Shown here: positions 1 through 9,600 of the stretch, piece after piece
How positions within the stretch are numbered: position 1 is the first letter of the stretch
How the letters are laid out: the number at the start of each line of letters is the position of its first letter
Origin: Acidimicrobiia bacterium
GTDB taxonomy: Bacteria > Actinomycetota > Acidimicrobiia > Acidimicrobiales > Bin134
NCBI GenBank assembly: GCA_022821445.1
Contig: JAJEDQ010000105.1
Span: 1 to 34,012 of the forward strand
DNA length: 34,012 nucleotides
Reading direction: 5' to 3'
Program-made: the position numbers and the translations under genes
Notes under the pieces: model-generated
Told to the model about the DNA's origin: nothing
Databases searched by the model: none
The model's input: the letters and a program-made list of their open reading frames with translations, nothing else

Positions 1-522
1 GCCGAAGGGCTCTCCGCCGAGGAGGGCGGTGAGCACGGGGTCGGTAACCAGGTCCAGGCCGCCGGACAGATCGACCACCCCGGTCACCCGATAGTCGGTT
101 TGGGCGAAGGAGGTTTCGCGCTCGAAGGTGAAGTCGCGGAACACGTCGTCGGAGTTGAAGATCTCGGCCAGCACCGACTCAAGCTGCTCAGGCGAGCTGA
201 AGGGCTTGGGGGCCGAGAAGCTGGTTCGGCCCTCGTCGTCGATACGGGGCTCGTTGTAAGACCAGCCCGACGCCGGGTCCTCGATGTCCTCGGTCAACAG
301 CGAAGAGGAAATGTCGGGGGCGAGATCCATGGCCCGCTCGTCGAGGGCCACATCCACGGTCACCACCCCAGAGCCGTCCTCGTTGAAGCCGATTCCCACC
401 TCCACATCCACTTGGCAGGCGGTCAGCCCCAATATCAGCACCAGAAGGAGCGCCCCCTTCCTGGCCTTTGCCGACAGGCCAGCCCGTTGCCTCGCGGCCC
501 CCCTACGAACCCCCGCCGGCAT
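1..522 (-). CDS. Putative lipoprotein, LppM-like (partial, 3' end outside window)
   Basis: The gene starts with ATG at 522, five bases after the clpC stop codon, and stays open for 174 codons to the window edge, so its C-terminus is missing. The N-terminus has Arg/Lys residues, a hydrophobic stretch and a lipobox LTAC (Cys36), so a membrane-anchored lipoprotein exported by Sec is expected. The mature part begins with a strand-rich segment containing VEVGIGFNEDGSG and a run of VTVDVAL. This resembles the start of the actinobacterial LppM/DUF3153 lipoproteins, but I cannot confirm that from this fragment. No clear Shine-Dalgarno sequence is seen, and the tight spacing suggests co-transcription and translational coupling with clpC. 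The lipoprotein nature is well supported; the family assignment is tentative. Confidence 0.75.
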   Translation of the reverse strand, partial: MPAGVRRGAARQRAGLSAKARKGALLLVLILGLTACQVDVEVGIGFNEDGSGVVTVDVALDERAMDLAPDISSSLLTEDIEDPASGWSYNEPRIDDEGRTSFSAPKPFSSPEQLESVLAEIFNSDDVFRDFTFERETSFAQTDYRVTGVVDLSGGLDLVTDPVLTALLGGEPFG

Positions 523-527
523 GGCTG

Positions 528-3041
528 CTAGGCGCCGGCCAGCTCTTCCACCGGAGGCGGTTCGAAGCCCTCGATCGCCCGGAAGCAGATCCGGTCCGCG
601 CCGGGCTCGTCGGGATCGTCCTCCGCGTCCACCATGATGGTCTCGCCGGCCCGGAACTCCTTCCACAGCAGCCGCTCCGACAACGGGTCCTCTACCAGGC
701 GCTGGATGGCTCGGCGCAGCGGGCGGGCCCCCAGCGTGGGGTCGTAGCCCAGCAAGGCCAGCAGCACCTTGGCCGACTCGGTGAGCTCCAGCCCGATGCC
801 CTGGGCCTCGAGCTGGTTCTGTAGCCTCTTGATCATCAGGTCGACGATGCGGGTCACCTCTTCGCGGGTCAGCTCGTGGAACACGATCACCTCGTCGATG
901 CGGTTCAAGAACTCGGGGCGGAAGTGGTCCTTCAGCGCGTCGGTGACCTTCTCCTTCATGCGCTCATAGGTGATGGCCTCGTCGGCCTTGGTGAATCCCA
1001 GGTTGGCCTTGCGCAGGTTCTGGGTGCCCAGGTTGGAGGTCATGATGAGCACGGTGTTGCGGAAGTCCACCGACCGGCCTTGGCTGTCGGTGAGGCGGCC
1101 CTCCTCCAGAATTTGCAGGAGGGTGTTGAACACGTCGGGATGGGCCTTTTCGATCTCGTCGAACAACACCACCGAGAACGGCTTGCGGCGCACCGCCTCG
1201 GTGAGCTGCCCGCCCTCCTCGTAGCCGACGTAGCCCGGAGGCGAGCCCACCAGCCGGCTGACGGTGTGCTTCTCCATGTACTCCGACATGTCCAGGGCGA
1301 TGAGGGCCTGCTCGTCGCCGAACAGGAACTCGGCCAGCGTCTTGGCCAACTCGGTCTTGCCCACCCCCGACGGGCCCAAGAAGATGAACGACCCGCTGGG
1401 CCGCTTGGGGTCTTTGAGCCCGGCTCGGGTGCGGCGGATGGCCTGCGACACCGCCTTGATGGAGTCCTCTTGGCCCACAACCCGCTTGTGCAGCTCGTCT
1501 TCCATGCGCAGGAGCTTGGCCGTCTCCTCCTCGGTGAGCTTGTAGACGGGAATGCCGGTCCAGATGGACAGCACCTCGGCCACCGCCTCCTCGTCCACCT
1601 CGTCGAACAGGTCCACGCCCTTGGCCCGGATCTCCTCCTCCATCTGCTCCTTGCCGGCCAGCAGCTCCTTCTCCTGGTCCCGCAGCCGTCCGGCCTCTTC
1701 GAAGTCCTGCTGCTCCACCGCGCTCTTCTTCTGGGCCACAACCTGGGAGAGCTGGGTCTCGAAGTCCATGTACTCGGTGGGGGTGTCCATCCGCTTGATG
1801 CGCAGGCGGGAGCCGGCCTCGTCGATGAGGTCGATGGCCTTGTCGGGAAGGTGGCGGTCGGAGATGTAGCGGTCGGCCAGGTTGGCCGACGCCACGAGCG
1901 CCTGGTCGGTGATGGTCACCCGGTGGTGGGCCTCGTAGCGGTCTCTCAGCCCCTTGAGGATCTCGATGGTGTGGGCGATGGTGGGCTCGTCCACCTTCAC
2001 CGGCTGGAACCGGCGCTCCAGCGCGGAGTCCTTCTCCAGGTGCTTGCGGTACTCGTCCAGGGTGGTGGCCCCGATGGTCTGGAGCTCGCCCCGGGCCAGC
2101 ATGGGCTTGAGGATGGAGGCGGCGTCGATGGCCCCCTCAGCCGCGCCCGCACCCACCAGGGTGTGCAGCTCGTCGATGAACAAGATGATGTCGCCCCGGG
2201 TTTTGATCTCCTTGAGCACCTTCTTGAGGCGCTCCTCGAAATCCCCCCGATAGCGAGACCCGGCCACCAGCGCGCCCAGGTCGAGGGTGTAGAGCTGCTT
2301 GTTTCGGATGGTCTCGGGCACGTCGTCGGCCGCGATCTTCTGGGCCAGGCCCTCCACAATGGCGGTCTTGCCCACACCGGGCTCGCCCACCAGCACCGGG
2401 TTGTTCTTGGTGCGCCGAGACAGCACCTGCATCACCCGCTCGGTCTCCCGCTGGCGGCCGATCACCGGGTCGAGCCCGCTGTCTTTGGCCAGCTTGGTGA
2501 GGTTCCGGCCGAACTGGTCGAGCACCAGCGAGCCTGATCCCGTCTCGCCGCGGTCGCCGGGAGAGGTGGTGGCCTTATCCGGCGATCCCGAGCCCTGGGG
2601 GCCGCCGTAGCCCGACAAGAGCTGGATCACCTGCTGGCGGACGCGCGAAAGGTCGGCCCCCAGCTTCACCAGCACCTGGGCGGCCACCCCCTCGCCCTCT
2701 CGGATCAGGCCCAGCAGGATGTGCTCGGTGCCGATGTAGTTGTGGCCGAGCTGCAACGCCTCCCGCAGCGACAACTCCAGCACCTTCTTGGCCCGGGGCG
2801 TGAACGGGATGTGGCCCGACGGTGACGACCCGCCCTGGCCGATGATCTCCTCAACCTGGTTGCGCACCGCCTCCAGGGAGATGCCCAGCGACTCCAGCGA
2901 TTTGGCCGCCACACCCTCGCCCTCGTGGATCAGGCCCAGCAGGATGTGCTCGGTGACGATGTAGTTGTGGTGGAGCAGGCGCGCCTCTTCCTGGGCCAGC
3001 ACAACAACCCGGCGGGCACGATCTGTGAATCTCTCGAACAC
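528..3041 (-). CDS. clpC: ATP-dependent Clp protease ATP-binding subunit ClpC
   Basis: This is a Hsp100/AAA+ unfoldase that feeds substrates to ClpP in the cytoplasm. Domains in order: two N-terminal Clp-N repeats (about residues 1-145), first AAA+ module with Walker [11 protein letters not shown] (about 220), a UVR-type middle coiled coil (about 420-470), second AAA+ module with Walker [11 protein letters not shown] (about 555), and a ClpB D2-small C-terminal domain. At 837 residues it is of usual ClpC length. The start is GTG, which gives the conserved [11 protein letters not shown] opening, with GGGAG six bases upstream as ribosome binding site. A TACACT hexamer (reverse strand, 3072-3077) could be the -10 element, but no good -35 accompanies it. 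In mycobacteria clpC follows lysS; here two accessory genes and a divergent prenyltransferase gene lie between them. Confidence 0.98.
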   Translation of the reverse strand: MFERFTDRARRVVVLAQEEARLLHHNYIVTEHILLGLIHEGEGVAAKSLESLGISLEAVRNQVEEIIGQGGSSPSGHIPFTPRAKKVLELSLREALQLGHNYIGTEHILLGLIREGEGVAAQVLVKLGADLSRVRQQVIQLLSGYGGPQGSGSPDKATTSPGDRGETGSGSLVLDQFGRNLTKLAKDSGLDPVIGRQRETERVMQVLSRRTKNNPVLVGEPGVGKTAIVEGLAQKIAADDVPETIRNKQLYTLDLGALVAGSRYRGDFEERLKKVLKEIKTRGDIILFIDELHTLVGAGAAEGAIDAASILKPMLARGELQTIGATTLDEYRKHLEKDSALERRFQPVKVDEPTIAHTIEILKGLRDRYEAHHRVTITDQALVASANLADRYISDRHLPDKAIDLIDEAGSRLRIKRMDTPTEYMDFETQLSQVVAQKKSAVEQQDFEEAGRLRDQEKELLAGKEQMEEEIRAKGVDLFDEVDEEAVAEVLSIWTGIPVYKLTEEETAKLLRMEDELHKRVVGQEDSIKAVSQAIRRTRAGLKDPKRPSGSFIFLGPSGVGKTELAKTLAEFLFGDEQALIALDMSEYMEKHTVSRLVGSPPGYVGYEEGGQLTEAVRRKPFSVVLFDEIEKAHPDVFNTLLQILEEGRLTDSQGRSVDFRNTVLIMTSNLGTQNLRKANLGFTKADEAITYERMKEKVTDALKDHFRPEFLNRIDEVIVFHELTREEVTRIVDLMIKRLQNQLEAQGIGLELTESAKVLLALLGYDPTLGARPLRRAIQRLVEDPLSERLLWKEFRAGETIMVDAEDDPDEPGADRICFRAIEGFEPPPVEELAGA

Positions 3042-3189
3042 GGCAAACTCCCGATAGAGGGCTCAACTCTGAGTGTAACCATCCCACCCTCGCATTTTGT
3101 TCCTGAAGCCCCAACCGCCTCTCTGACCGGCCAATTCGATGCCGAGTCTGGATGGGGGAAACAGCCGATGGCGCCACTACGCTTGCTCC

Positions 3190-4182
3190 GTGGTTCGCAG
3201 CCCCCTCGACCTGATTCCCACCATGGCGCGCGACCTCGAACGGCTGGAACTGCGCCTGGAAGACTCAGTGCAAACCCAAGACCCGTTGCTCACCGAAGTG
3301 GCCGGCCATCTCATTCGGGCGGGGGGCAAGCGGGTCCGACCGGGGTTCGTGATCGCTTCGGCGGCCATCTCCCAGAATCAGCCGGCGCCGGCCGCCGATG
3401 ACGTGCTCACCGGCGGTGTGGCGGTGGAGTTGGTCCATCTGGGATCGCTGTACCACGACGACGTGATGGACGAGGCCCAGGTTCGGCGCAACGTGGCCAG
3501 CGTGAACGCGAAGTGGGGCAACCTTCGAGCCATCCTGGCCGGCGATTTCCTGCTGGCCCGGGCATCGGAACTGGCCGCCTCCCTCGGCACAGAGGTGGCC
3601 GGGCTGCTGGCCGCCACCATCGGACGGCTGTGCGAAGGCCAGGTGCGGGAGTTGCAGGACACCGGCAACCCCGACCGCACCGAGAGTTCCTACACCGACT
3701 CCATCGAGGGCAAAACTGCCTCGTTGCTGGCCACCTCGTGTCGCATCGGCGGCCTGGTAGCCGGACTGGATCGGCCGACGGTGGATACCCTCACCGAGTT
3801 CGGCCGCCACTATGGGCTGGCCTTCCAAGTGGTGGACGACATATTGGACATCGTGGCCACCGACGAGCACTTGGGGAAGCCCTCGGGCAACGACCTCCAC
3901 GAGGGCATCTACACCCTTCCGGTGATCCGGGCGCTGCACTCCGACTGCGGCCCCCAGTTGCTGGAACTGCTCGGCGGAACGCTGTCGGACGCCACCGTCC
4001 GCTCTGCCCTTCAGCTAGTGCGGGCCAGCGGCGGCGTTGAAGAAGCCCTCGATGTGGCCCGGCAGTACGTCCAGCAGGCCTCCACCAGCCTTCACTCGCT
4101 ACCCCCTACCACGGCCACCGCCGCCCTCCAGGTGGCCACCGACCACCTGATCGACCGAGCCCGCATCCCCCTCCAGACCTGA
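3190..4182 (+). CDS. Polyprenyl diphosphate synthase (long-chain trans-prenyltransferase)
   Basis: The enzyme condenses isopentenyl diphosphate onto an allylic primer to make a long prenyl chain, probably for the menaquinone tail. Both aspartate-rich motifs are present: DDVMD (residues 90-94) and DDILD (216-220). GGKRVRP near residue 45 and GNDLHEGIYTLP near 233 are also family signatures. I prefer GTG at 3190 (330 residues) because the family opening (SPLDLIPTMARDLERLE) begins there. An in-frame ATG at 3139 would add 17 residues without family character. No ribosome binding site precedes the GTG; TACGCT at 3178-3183 could act as a -10 element for a leaderless transcript, but this is weak. 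The gene is divergent from clpC and convergent with the lipoprotein gene to its right. Chain length cannot be fixed from the motifs alone. Confidence 0.93.
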   Translation: MVRSPLDLIPTMARDLERLELRLEDSVQTQDPLLTEVAGHLIRAGGKRVRPGFVIASAAISQNQPAPAADDVLTGGVAVELVHLGSLYHDDVMDEAQVRRNVASVNAKWGNLRAILAGDFLLARASELAASLGTEVAGLLAATIGRLCEGQVRELQDTGNPDRTESSYTDSIEGKTASLLATSCRIGGLVAGLDRPTVDTLTEFGRHYGLAFQVVDDILDIVATDEHLGKPSGNDLHEGIYTLPVIRALHSDCGPQLLELLGGTLSDATVRSALQLVRASGGVEEALDVARQYVQQASTSLHSLPPTTATAALQVATDHLIDRARIPLQT

Positions 4183-4217
4183 TTGCCCCCTTCCAGGTCC
4201 CTGCAATATAGCCCTTC

Positions 4218-6584
4218 TCAGGAGGAACCCCCTATCCACACTTGATGGTGGATAGGGGTACCGTCTTGAAGTTGGTCATTTCGCGGCAAGGTAACCAGAA
4301 GCCGCACAGCACTGGGAGAATGAACATTCGGGGTAGGTATACTGTTGACTTCTAAGAGCTCCATTGAATCAGTACTTACCTGATATACGTCCGTAAATGG
4401 CTGCAACATCTCAACATCCACTACTCGCCCATTAGAATCAAATGTAGCGACATATGCCTTCAATTCTGAAATATATTGATTTCTAATTATAGTACGGAGG
4501 CTCGGGTGAGAGTCAGGCACTTCGATTTCGGTGTGGTATTCGTAGAAGTAGCTATTCTCCGTTTCAATTGCGGAGTCCATAACCGCAATTTCCGGGTAAG
4601 TTGCTAAAAACTTCTCAATTGATAAATGCAGTGGGACAATAGGACGGAAAGTCGCATAGACACCAGGAATACCCAGATCCGAAAGATAATAGAAAGAATT
4701 CTTTGTTGGATTGTATAGTACCGGCCCCACAGGACCTCCGACCGTTCCAACATTACTTAGGAGTACTTGGAATGCTCTAGATACATCTATAATATCACTC
4801 ATCAATGCAGACACAATTATTGATAAGCCCTCAGGATTCTGAGTGTCGTTGGAAATAGGAATTTCAAATGGGGCTCTTTCCCCTGGCTGTATAGTCAACG
4901 GCCACCGCCAGACCATTACCACATTTTCGTCCCAAGAATAGCGAAAGCCAACTTCCACATTTCGGGCATATCTATAGCTCGAGGTATTGTGAATCAAACC
5001 TCTCAGTACTCCGTTGGTGATATGAACCGTATCATGGTCGACTGCAATCGGACCCTGACCAACATTTGAATTGACCATGCTAAAAACAGATGACACAACT
5101 CCGTCTACTGCTTCTTCGCCTGCACTAGGCGAAGATTCAAAAGCATCAAATACACCAAAGTAACCCATTGGAGTACCTGTTTCAACAAAAGTATCTGAAC
5201 CCAATTCTGATGTCTTCAAGTATACATTGGTCCAAGTAAGCCCGCCTGTCCGAGGGTCACAAGGTGCTGATTTGACCCCATCTCGTGACACATCTTCAAA
5301 GCCATTGAAAGTCGTTTCCTGATATGACCATGGGTTAACGTTATTAGCATCCCCAATCCACAAAAAGGCTCTTCGGTTAGGGAGAAACTGAAATTCTCTG
5401 TCGTCGGGTGTCGTCGCTGGCACTAATGAAAGGATATTGAACTGTTCAGTAGGGTATCCAGAACTAACGGACAGAGGTTCACCTATATGCCCACCAACTG
5501 GGATCATAGTATAGTCCTTATTCTCTTCATCTATTCGCCTATGTTCTTCCATTACGAAGGGAAGTAACTCCCTAACATCAATTACGCGATCCTCCTGCAA
5601 AGATCCATTATCAACCCGTTCAATAATTGCCTGATATACTCGTATATCTTCGAAGACGATCTCTTCGCTAGGACTACTACCAATATCAATTTCTGAGGGA
5701 ACGTAGTGTACTTCAGAAAATAACGGCCCTTCCCAAATAGAGATAGCCGCGCCAATGTCGTCACTCGCCATGAATTCTCGCGGATACAAGGCATCAAACT
5801 GATTCTGATGAATCAAGACATGACTGCGAGGCAACCTATGTCTAATATCTGTACCACGCAAAGCGTAAAAGTTATTTCGAAATATATGCCAGAAAGGATA
5901 ATATTTATTGTTGCCATAATTGCGCTGGGTCTCGTCATAGTTTTTGGAAAACGCCCGACTGGGATCTGGCACTTCCGTCCCTTCAGCAGATATTTCAAAT
6001 TCTACGAAATCAGTCCATATTTCGGGTTCACCAAACCAGGAGTAAGGAGAAGTAGTGGGCCATTCTATAGTAATTTCAAAAGGTGCGGCTTCCCCAGGTC
6101 TAAGAGTCAAAGGCCATCGCCATTCAATACTAGCACCCTTATCCGGGGAGCTAGCCACGATCGACACGTCGCGGGCATACCAAATGTCTGATGTGTTCTC
6201 CACTAAACCTCTGACCACACAGTCTTTATAGGACAACGAAGTTTGTACCAAATCAAGCCATGGCTCAGAATACTTTACAACCGGTTGATCAGCTACCTGG
6301 GCGGAACTCTCTAGAATATGTGTCTGAGAAGAGCTATCGATCGCGCTATTCGACGGAGAATATGTCAAACTAGAGGCCGACCCAGTCGAACTCTTATAAG
6401 ATTGTGATGCTATTCCAGAGTTTAAGACTCCTTCGACTACTTCCAACGTTGGGTCGACAATGATGTTAGGTCGTACAATTGGTGATTTATCCGAAACTTC
6501 TTCAATACCACTGCCGCAAGCACTGAGAACTACTACGATTACGACTGCAAGTCCTAGAATATGACATCTCTTGGCGAAGCACAT
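4218..6584 (-). CDS. Large lipoprotein with an internal tandem duplication (function unknown)
   Basis: I chose ATG 6584 because it begins a signal peptide with a lipobox LSAC (Cys23); the open frame upstream encodes 30 residues with no signal character. The 788-residue protein is an exported lipoprotein. After a Ser/Thr-rich linker (about 25-110) it contains two versions of the same unit, roughly residues 112-412 and 510-787. Each unit begins with a strand-rich module, VRGLVENTS...WRWPLTLRPGEAAPFEI in the first and LRGLIHNTS...WRWPLTIQPGERAPFEI in the second, which recalls FxLYD-like domains. Each continues with SRAF, an NxFY segment, a (V)IDVxxLxPF-type motif and ends in FLWIGDA or QVWIGGS. 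No enzymatic motif is seen. The gene is AT-rich (22 of 60 G/C at 5881-5940) and lies 61 bases after the fibronectin-repeat gene on the same strand, so the two are probably co-transcribed. It is unlikely to be native to the surrounding chromosome. Confidence 0.85.
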   Translation of the reverse strand: MCFAKRCHILGLAVVIVVVLSACGSGIEEVSDKSPIVRPNIIVDPTLEVVEGVLNSGIASQSYKSSTGSASSLTYSPSNSAIDSSSQTHILESSAQVADQPVVKYSEPWLDLVQTSLSYKDCVVRGLVENTSDIWYARDVSIVASSPDKGASIEWRWPLTLRPGEAAPFEITIEWPTTSPYSWFGEPEIWTDFVEFEISAEGTEVPDPSRAFSKNYDETQRNYGNNKYYPFWHIFRNNFYALRGTDIRHRLPRSHVLIHQNQFDALYPREFMASDDIGAAISIWEGPLFSEVHYVPSEIDIGSSPSEEIVFEDIRVYQAIIERVDNGSLQEDRVIDVRELLPFVMEEHRRIDEENKDYTMIPVGGHIGEPLSVSSGYPTEQFNILSLVPATTPDDREFQFLPNRRAFLWIGDANNVNPWSYQETTFNGFEDVSRDGVKSAPCDPRTGGLTWTNVYLKTSELGSDTFVETGTPMGYFGVFDAFESSPSAGEEAVDGVVSSVFSMVNSNVGQGPIAVDHDTVHITNGVLRGLIHNTSSYRYARNVEVGFRYSWDENVVMVWRWPLTIQPGERAPFEIPISNDTQNPEGLSIIVSALMSDIIDVSRAFQVLLSNVGTVGGPVGPVLYNPTKNSFYYLSDLGIPGVYATFRPIVPLHLSIEKFLATYPEIAVMDSAIETENSYFYEYHTEIEVPDSHPSLRTIIRNQYISELKAYVATFDSNGRVVDVEMLQPFTDVYQVSTDSMELLEVNSIPTPNVHSPSAVRLLVTLPRNDQLQDGTPIHHQVWIGGSS
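4229..4258. terminator. Perfect 11-bp inverted repeat between convergent genes
   Basis: CCCCTATCCAC at 4229-4239 pairs perfectly with GTGGATAGGGG at 4248-4258 around an 8-base loop. It lies inside the last codons of the reverse-strand lipoprotein gene and about 50 bases after the polyprenyl synthase stop, so it could end transcription of the forward gene. Neither side has a T-tract, so termination is an inference. It also sits at the left edge of the AT-rich block. Confidence 0.4.
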
Positions 6585-6645
6585 GGGCCATCTCGTTTGA
6601 AAATTCTGATGCAGCCTTCCAAATTCATGTAGATCGACTAACATG

Positions 6646-9600
6646 TCATACGTGTTCCCACCAGCAGAGTGCATGAGGTTGGTGAACGCCTGGAACTGTA
6701 CCGCAGTGCGCCAACTGGAGGCTGTGTCGAATTATATCCGAGCCGCTGCCTGCATAAGGAACAGAGTCATTAAACCAACCCGATATAATCTTATTCTCCC
6801 CACTGACATCTACCTGCATTTTAATTTTACCGAAAGGATAATAAGTCCCTTCAGCACAGTCTTCTGAATCACTTACCCTGTCCCCGCTTTCTGGAGTTTC
6901 ATCTCTTCCGGGGCTACAACGCACAACCTCATTCGGCATTACTGCCCGATATATGGTCGTTCCTGTTTCTACGACTTCAGAAGGCCACGACAGTATACCA
7001 GTAGTATAGGGCCATGATTTAGGCCATACTGCGTACTTGATCTTAGTCTTAGAGTCTGTAAAAGAAATGAAAGCCAACGGTAACGGAGTTGGTCCGGATT
7101 TGAAGTCGGGCTCGGTAGCACCTTTTGGAATTTGACCACTCTTGTCATAGGTGACCATAGCTCCTTCTGCTGCTTCCGGATTGTACAGGTAGCAAGACAT
7201 GGGCACTTTATCAGAACTCCAACGGCACTGACGTTCAGTCACACCGCCATCGACTTGCTTCAGTCCCGCAACACGGACAATGTTTAGTTTGTCTGACTCA
7301 GAATCATAGATTTCAGAGAGATAGGTATTATAGCATCTATCAGACATATTATTTTTGTCGCAACCATGCCACTTATTATTTAGAGCTGCCTTCAATGCAC
7401 CTACGCTTGTGCATAATTGTCCTAGAAGATAATCGGCTATATACACGCCACCATTTGTAATATCCGCTCGCTGAGCATGATTTAGATGTTTCGTGGTGTC
7501 AAATGGGTCTATCTGCCAGAGTCCCACCCCTGGAGCCCAATGAGCCCGCAGATTATCTGCTTCAGTCATGTGGGAAAAAAGTCTAATATTGAGACTTTTT
7601 AGTTCACTTGTCTTATCGTTGTCGCTCTTGGCGTCTCTCTGTAAGAACTGAGACAAGTTATCCCAACGAGACAAGGTCATAGGGGACCGGGCATTTCCTT
7701 CTTCTCTAATCAAATCTATTTCATGCACTGGGATGGACAGCATTATTGCCGCCAATTGGTTTCTTGTTGGCATCGCTGCTGCACACCCTTTTCTATTCAT
7801 TATTGCTTCATCAGCAGCGTAGAGGACTCCCTTTATTGTTCCGTCTGTGAAGTGGTACTTTCCGGTGCCTGATAACACGTCACCGGGTACCTTTGAGAGC
7901 GTTTTCATCTTGGTTTTACAGGTGGAGTCTTGTGACCAGCCTTGGGGATTCCAAGCTTGGACTGCGATGTCGTAGGTCTTTCCTTCTGCGAGGCCAGAGA
8001 AGGTGTAGGCGGTTGAGTTTGTGATGATCCACTCGCGGTCGGTTTGGGTGCTGTCGAGGGTTATGCGGTAGCGGTCGGCCCCGTTGGGCTCCCAGCGGAT
8101 TGTCCCGTCGACGTCGGCTGCCTGGGGGCAGGGGGCGAGCACCGGACTGCTCGGTTTCGTGTGGCAGTGGGGGAACGGAGTGCGCGCCTCCCATGCGTCG
8201 GTGCTCGCCATCCGGCGCTCAACGGCGAACCAATACCTGGTTTGGTCGTCTAGCCCGGAGAATGTTGTACGAGTGTTATCGCCTTTTGCAATAGTTCTGG
8301 TTTCGGCATACTGGTTGATGCCGGTGATACGGGCTATTCGCCACTCGTATTCTTTGTCGGCGTCGTCCCAGGCCAGTGTGACGCTGGTGGCGGTGGTGGC
8401 TTCGCAGCGGGTGGGGGACGCGTCGTGGCCGGCTGTGACCGGTGCGCTGTCGTTGCCCTGGTGGTCCACCGCCCGGAGCTGCACGGTGTACCGGGTGCCG
8501 GGCGTGCGTTCGGTGAAGGTGTGGAACGTTCCGGTGGAAACCACCGTCTCCCAGGCCTGCTCGCCCTGGCCGCCGTTTTGGCCGGCGGTGCCGGACGCGC
8601 CCGCCGGGCTGATCTGGACTTGGTAGCGCTGGGCGCCGTCTACGGGTTCCCATTGGATGGTTATGGTGTTGCCGCCGGTGGTGTGCCCGGTCAGCACTGG
8701 GGTGTCGAGGTGTTTGGTGTAGCAGCGGGAAGCGGGGTTCACTTTGTGCCATTTCTCGTCTTTTCCGTACCACCACAGGTGGATCTCGTACTCTGAGCCT
8801 CTGGCCAGGCCGGTGAACTCGGTGTGGCTCTCCGTGTACTCGGTTCGGGGATCGGTCCAAGAGCTGCCAGTCCAGATGGCCGCGTACCAGTACTGGGCCT
8901 CGTCTATAGGCGCCCATTCCAGCACCACGCTGTCAGATGTGGTCTGATCGCAGTCCACCCCCGCCGCCGCGGTCGCGCACCGGACTTGCGCGACGTTCCC
9001 CCAGCCCTTCTCGCCGCCCGACTGCACGGTGACGGTGTGCATCGTGCCCGCGGCCAGCCCGGCGAACACATGGGTAACGCTGGGCGCATGGGGGTCAGGC
9101 TCGATATCGTCCGACCAGGCCCCGCCGCCGACCCTCGCCCGGTACTTGGCGGCCCCGACAACCTTCGGCCACGACACCGACACGCTGTTCGAGGTCGCCG
9201 TACACGACAGGACCGGCGCCGCTATGTCGGCCAGGGTGGTGCAGTACACGCCCGCGAAGTGCTGGGCCCTGCCGCCCTTGACCGCCAGCACGCTCACCCA
9301 GTACCTCGTGGACGCAGCCAGACCGCCGAACACCACCGTCGTGGACACAGTGGCCATCTCGGTCTGCGCGCTGTTCGGCGCGGCCAACTGGACCTTCGCC
9401 GAATAGCCGTCCGCGCCCGCCACCGCATCCCAGGAAAACCTGATCCGGGAGGAAGTGGCCTCGCACTCCAAGCCCGTGGGCCCCGGCAAAACCGACGCCG
9501 CAGTCGCACAGCTCGCCGTGCCGGTCTGGCCCCAGCCCGCAGAGTTCCACCCCTGCACCCGCACCGTATAGGCGGTGGACTCCGCCAGATTCGAGAACAC

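Noticed and set aside
876-2537. A 553-codon forward frame opposite clpC
   Set aside because: It lies entirely antisense to an unmistakable ClpC and encodes Leu/Gly/His-rich sequence without motifs.
3042-3189. Possible divergent promoters between clpC and the polyprenyl synthase gene
   Set aside because: Only isolated -10-like hexamers (TACACT on the reverse strand, TACGCT on the forward) are visible without matching -35 elements, so no promoter was listed.
4218-7900. AT-rich block considered as a prophage or insertion element
   Set aside because: There are no phage structural genes, integrase, transposase or terminal repeats; only two exported-protein genes are present.
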